A stretch of DNA of 44,250 bases, taken from assembly GCF_026991495.1 (NCBI RefSeq), contig NZ_JALXBJ010000066.1, positions 1-44,250 on the forward strand, in the 5' to 3' direction. Shown in pieces: positions 42,608 through 44,250 of this stretch (its first letter is position 1; each line of letters starts with the position of its first letter). Both the position numbers and the translations under genes were made by a program. The notes under the pieces are model-generated. The model was not told the origin of the DNA. It made no database searches and was given only the letters and a program-made list of their open reading frames with translations. This DNA comes from Thermococcus sp. (lineage in GTDB: Archaea; Methanobacteriota_B; Thermococci; Thermococcales; Thermococcaceae).

Positions 42608-43627
42608 GTGGAATGGAAAAAGTTCATTCCCTTCGCGGCTGGAATCGTCCTGATCGCGGGTCTGATCTGGTGGGCCGGTACGGAGGGGATAGTCAGGGTT
42701 ATCTCGCGTAGCAGTCCCTTCTGGCTCACGATGGCCTTTGTGGCCTACTTTTTCGGGGTCTTAACCTGGGCACTCCGCTGGCACGTTCTCCTCAGGAGCC
42801 TTGACGTCGAGGTCTCGTTCAAGGACACCTTCGTCGCCCTCTTCGTTGGGATACTCTTCAACAACCTGACCCCCGGGGCGAGGGGGGGAGGTGAGGCCGT
42901 GAGGATGTACTACCTGAAGAAGCGCTCCTCCTCGACCTACGGAATCGTCCTGGCGACCATAACCGCCGACAGGATACTCGACCTCTTTCCGGTTGTTCTG
43001 ATGCTCCTTCTCTCGGCCGTTTACGCCTACCTCTGGCATTACCACGGGCTCTTCGTTCTCCTGATAATCCTGAACGTTCTCCTCCTTGCGGCCACCGGAA
43101 TTTTCACCGTCATAATCACGAGCGAGAGGAGGGTTAAGAGGACGTCCTACGCGCTCTTCAACTTCCTGGCCAGGCTAATCCCATCGAGGATGAGGAAGTA
43201 CGAGGAGAAGTTCAACAGGCTCATAGAGGTCAACGTCCCCCACTTCACGAGTGGACTCAAGCTTGTCATGAAGGACAGGGAGGCCTTCTGGATAGCCACA
43301 GGCTACTCCTTCCTAACCTGGTTCTTCGTGATCCTCAGGAACTACTTCCTCTTCCTCAGCCTCCACGTCCACGTCAGCCTCGTTGATATAACTGTCGTTC
43401 AGATGATAGCTACGGCCGTAGGCCTTGTTAGCATCATTCCCGGCGGCGCGGGACTGATCGAAGCCACCTCCGCCGGCCTCTTCGTTGCCCTTGGCATCAG
43501 CAGGGAGGTTGCGGTTACCGTTAGCATAGTTGACAGGATCATCTCGTTCTGGCTTCCGATGATACTGGGCTTTATCGTCATGGGGCACTTCGGCCTGAAG
43601 CCCCAGGAGCCTAAAACCTCTTCTTGA
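42608..43627 (+). CDS. Flippase-like integral membrane protein (UPF0104 / LPG synthase TM-like)
   Basis: Membrane protein of about 339 aa with about eight helices, from the lysylphosphatidylglycerol-synthase transmembrane family, whose members include flippases and proteins of unknown function. Features: [34 protein letters not shown] (the conserved N-P-RxGGE region) and [22 protein letters not shown], all typical. The start is GTG 42608, with GGAAGGTG about 6 nt upstream; GTG 42599 is an alternative. It overlaps the antisense NAD kinase end by 17 nt. Confidence 0.82.
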   Translation: MEWKKFIPFAAGIVLIAGLIWWAGTEGIVRVISRSSPFWLTMAFVAYFFGVLTWALRWHVLLRSLDVEVSFKDTFVALFVGILFNNLTPGARGGGEAVRMYYLKKRSSSTYGIVLATITADRILDLFPVVLMLLLSAVYAYLWHYHGLFVLLIILNVLLLAATGIFTVIITSERRVKRTSYALFNFLARLIPSRMRKYEEKFNRLIEVNVPHFTSGLKLVMKDREAFWIATGYSFLTWFFVILRNYFLFLSLHVHVSLVDITVVQMIATAVGLVSIIPGGAGLIEATSAGLFVALGISREVAVTVSIVDRIISFWLPMILGFIVMGHFGLKPQEPKTSS

Positions 43628-44250
43628 TCCTGAGGGGGTACTTCGGGTATATGTCCCTTGAGAACCTCACGAACTTGGCCTTCCTCGGGGACTTCTTCAC
43701 AACTATCTCCGTTTTGGGCTCTAACCTCGTGTAGAACTGCCCGTCCACGGTGAGTATGAGCTCCCTCTCCGGGGGCAGGGGGAGCACCTCAACCCTGCTC
43801 GATGCAGGAACCACCATGGGCCTTGAGCTCAGGGCTATCGGGTTCAGGGGGGCTATAACGAACAGGTCGAGCCGCGGATCGACGAAGGGCCCCCCAGCTG
43901 ACAGTGCGTAGCCCGTGGAGCCGGTGGGGGTCGAGACTATCAGCCCGTCGGAGCGTATCTCATCGGCCAAGCCCCCGTCTATGTAATAGCGGAGGTGGAT
44001 GATCTTCCCGGGGGCCCCTGTCAGGATCGCGTCCTCGTTGAGGGCATCGGGGATGACGTTCTCGCCGTTTATGTACGTCCTCAGCTTCATCCTCTCGTCT
44101 ATGCTGTACTCCCCTTCGAGCAGTCTGCTCAGGGAGAAAAAGGCCTCGTGCGGCTCGACCTCCGTCAGGAAGCCTAAGGTTCCCATGTTGATGCCGAGTA
44201 TTGGAAAGTCCCTCTTGGTCTTGTGCTCCACCCGGAGTATCGTGCCGTCC
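43611..44250 (-). CDS. NAD kinase, C-terminal part (runs off the window)
   Basis: Phosphorylates NAD(H) to NADP(H). Only the last about 213 codons are inside the window; the reading frame continues past 44250. Read from the edge it starts D-G-T-I-L-R, part of the GGDGT motif, followed by [24 protein letters not shown] and [22 protein letters not shown], all NAD-kinase hallmarks. In-frame GTG 44231 is not the start. A basic C-terminus (RIKKRF) ends the protein. Confidence 0.9.
   Translation of the reverse strand, partial: DGTILRVEHKTKRDFPILGINMGTLGFLTEVEPHEAFFSLSRLLEGEYSIDERMKLRTYINGENVIPDALNEDAILTGAPGKIIHLRYYIDGGLADEIRSDGLIVSTPTGSTGYALSAGGPFVDPRLDLFVIAPLNPIALSSRPMVVPASSRVEVLPLPPERELILTVDGQFYTRLEPKTEIVVKKSPRKAKFVRFSRDIYPKYPLRIKKRF

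Overview
The window reads as a compact, GC-rich (by eye somewhat above 50 %) chromosome segment of a hyperthermophilic euryarchaeon of the order Thermococcales, most likely a Thermococcus. The evidence is the Pyrococcus/Thermococcus-type porG-vorDAB-porDAB locus, archaeal information-processing genes (tfe, kae1, elp3, nip7, dphB, archaeal alaS and hisS), families largely or mainly known from Thermococcales (DUF835, DUF257, a CGP-CTERM tail), GGTG/GGAGG ribosome-binding sites and BRE/TATA promoters of the CTTTTAAAG type. No CRISPR array, insertion sequence, integrase or rRNA was seen. One tRNA gene (Val, UAC) is present.

Layout. 139-5764 (minus): two 2-oxoacid:ferredoxin oxidoreductases (pyruvate and 2-oxoisovalerate) sharing one gamma subunit. 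5989-13976: phosphate permease, HflX GTPase, Kae1, a membrane DUF835 protein, CoaD, a Nif3-like protein, Elp3 and a TrkA-C membrane protein. 14083-17762: an Fe-S cluster-type protein, a second DUF835 protein, Nip7, a KaiC-like ATPase with an HTH partner, and SpeD. 17928-20101: secF-secD, where SecD has lost its C-terminal membrane domain and carries a Ser/Thr-rich linker and CGP-type C-terminal anchor instead. 20098-25953: macrodomain protein, TFE with its neighbour DUF2110, a polytopic membrane protein, Mrp/NBP35 ATPase, tRNA-Val, DphB and TpiA. 26090-30391: small unknown genes around alaS. 30700-34292: sodium/alanine symporter, class III PLP enzyme (possible amino-acid racemase) and a strikingly Tyr/His-rich secreted protein. 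34294-38082 (minus): hisS, marC, and a CBS-domain protein upstream of a CPA2 antiporter. 38239-44250: FAD dehydrogenase with a four-Cys motif, two tandem DUF257 proteins, a LEA14-like protein, an unknown protein, a flippase-like membrane protein and the C-terminal part of NAD kinase, which runs off the window.

How it works together. The por/vor enzymes make acyl-CoA and reduced ferredoxin from peptide and sugar catabolism; TpiA, NAD kinase and CoaD supply central metabolites and cofactors; Kae1, Elp3, AlaS, HisS, DphB, HflX and Nip7 belong to translation and tRNA modification; TFE is basal transcription. Gene packing is extreme: seven convergent pairs overlap, by 4 to 71 nt.

The strongest candidate for something new is the SecD with a CGP-CTERM-like tail. 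Next are the DUF257 and DUF835 proteins, which look like KaiC/RecA-fold relatives without a normal P-loop, close to a true KaiC-like ATPase. All coordinates of promoters, operators and terminators are read by eye and are less certain than the genes.
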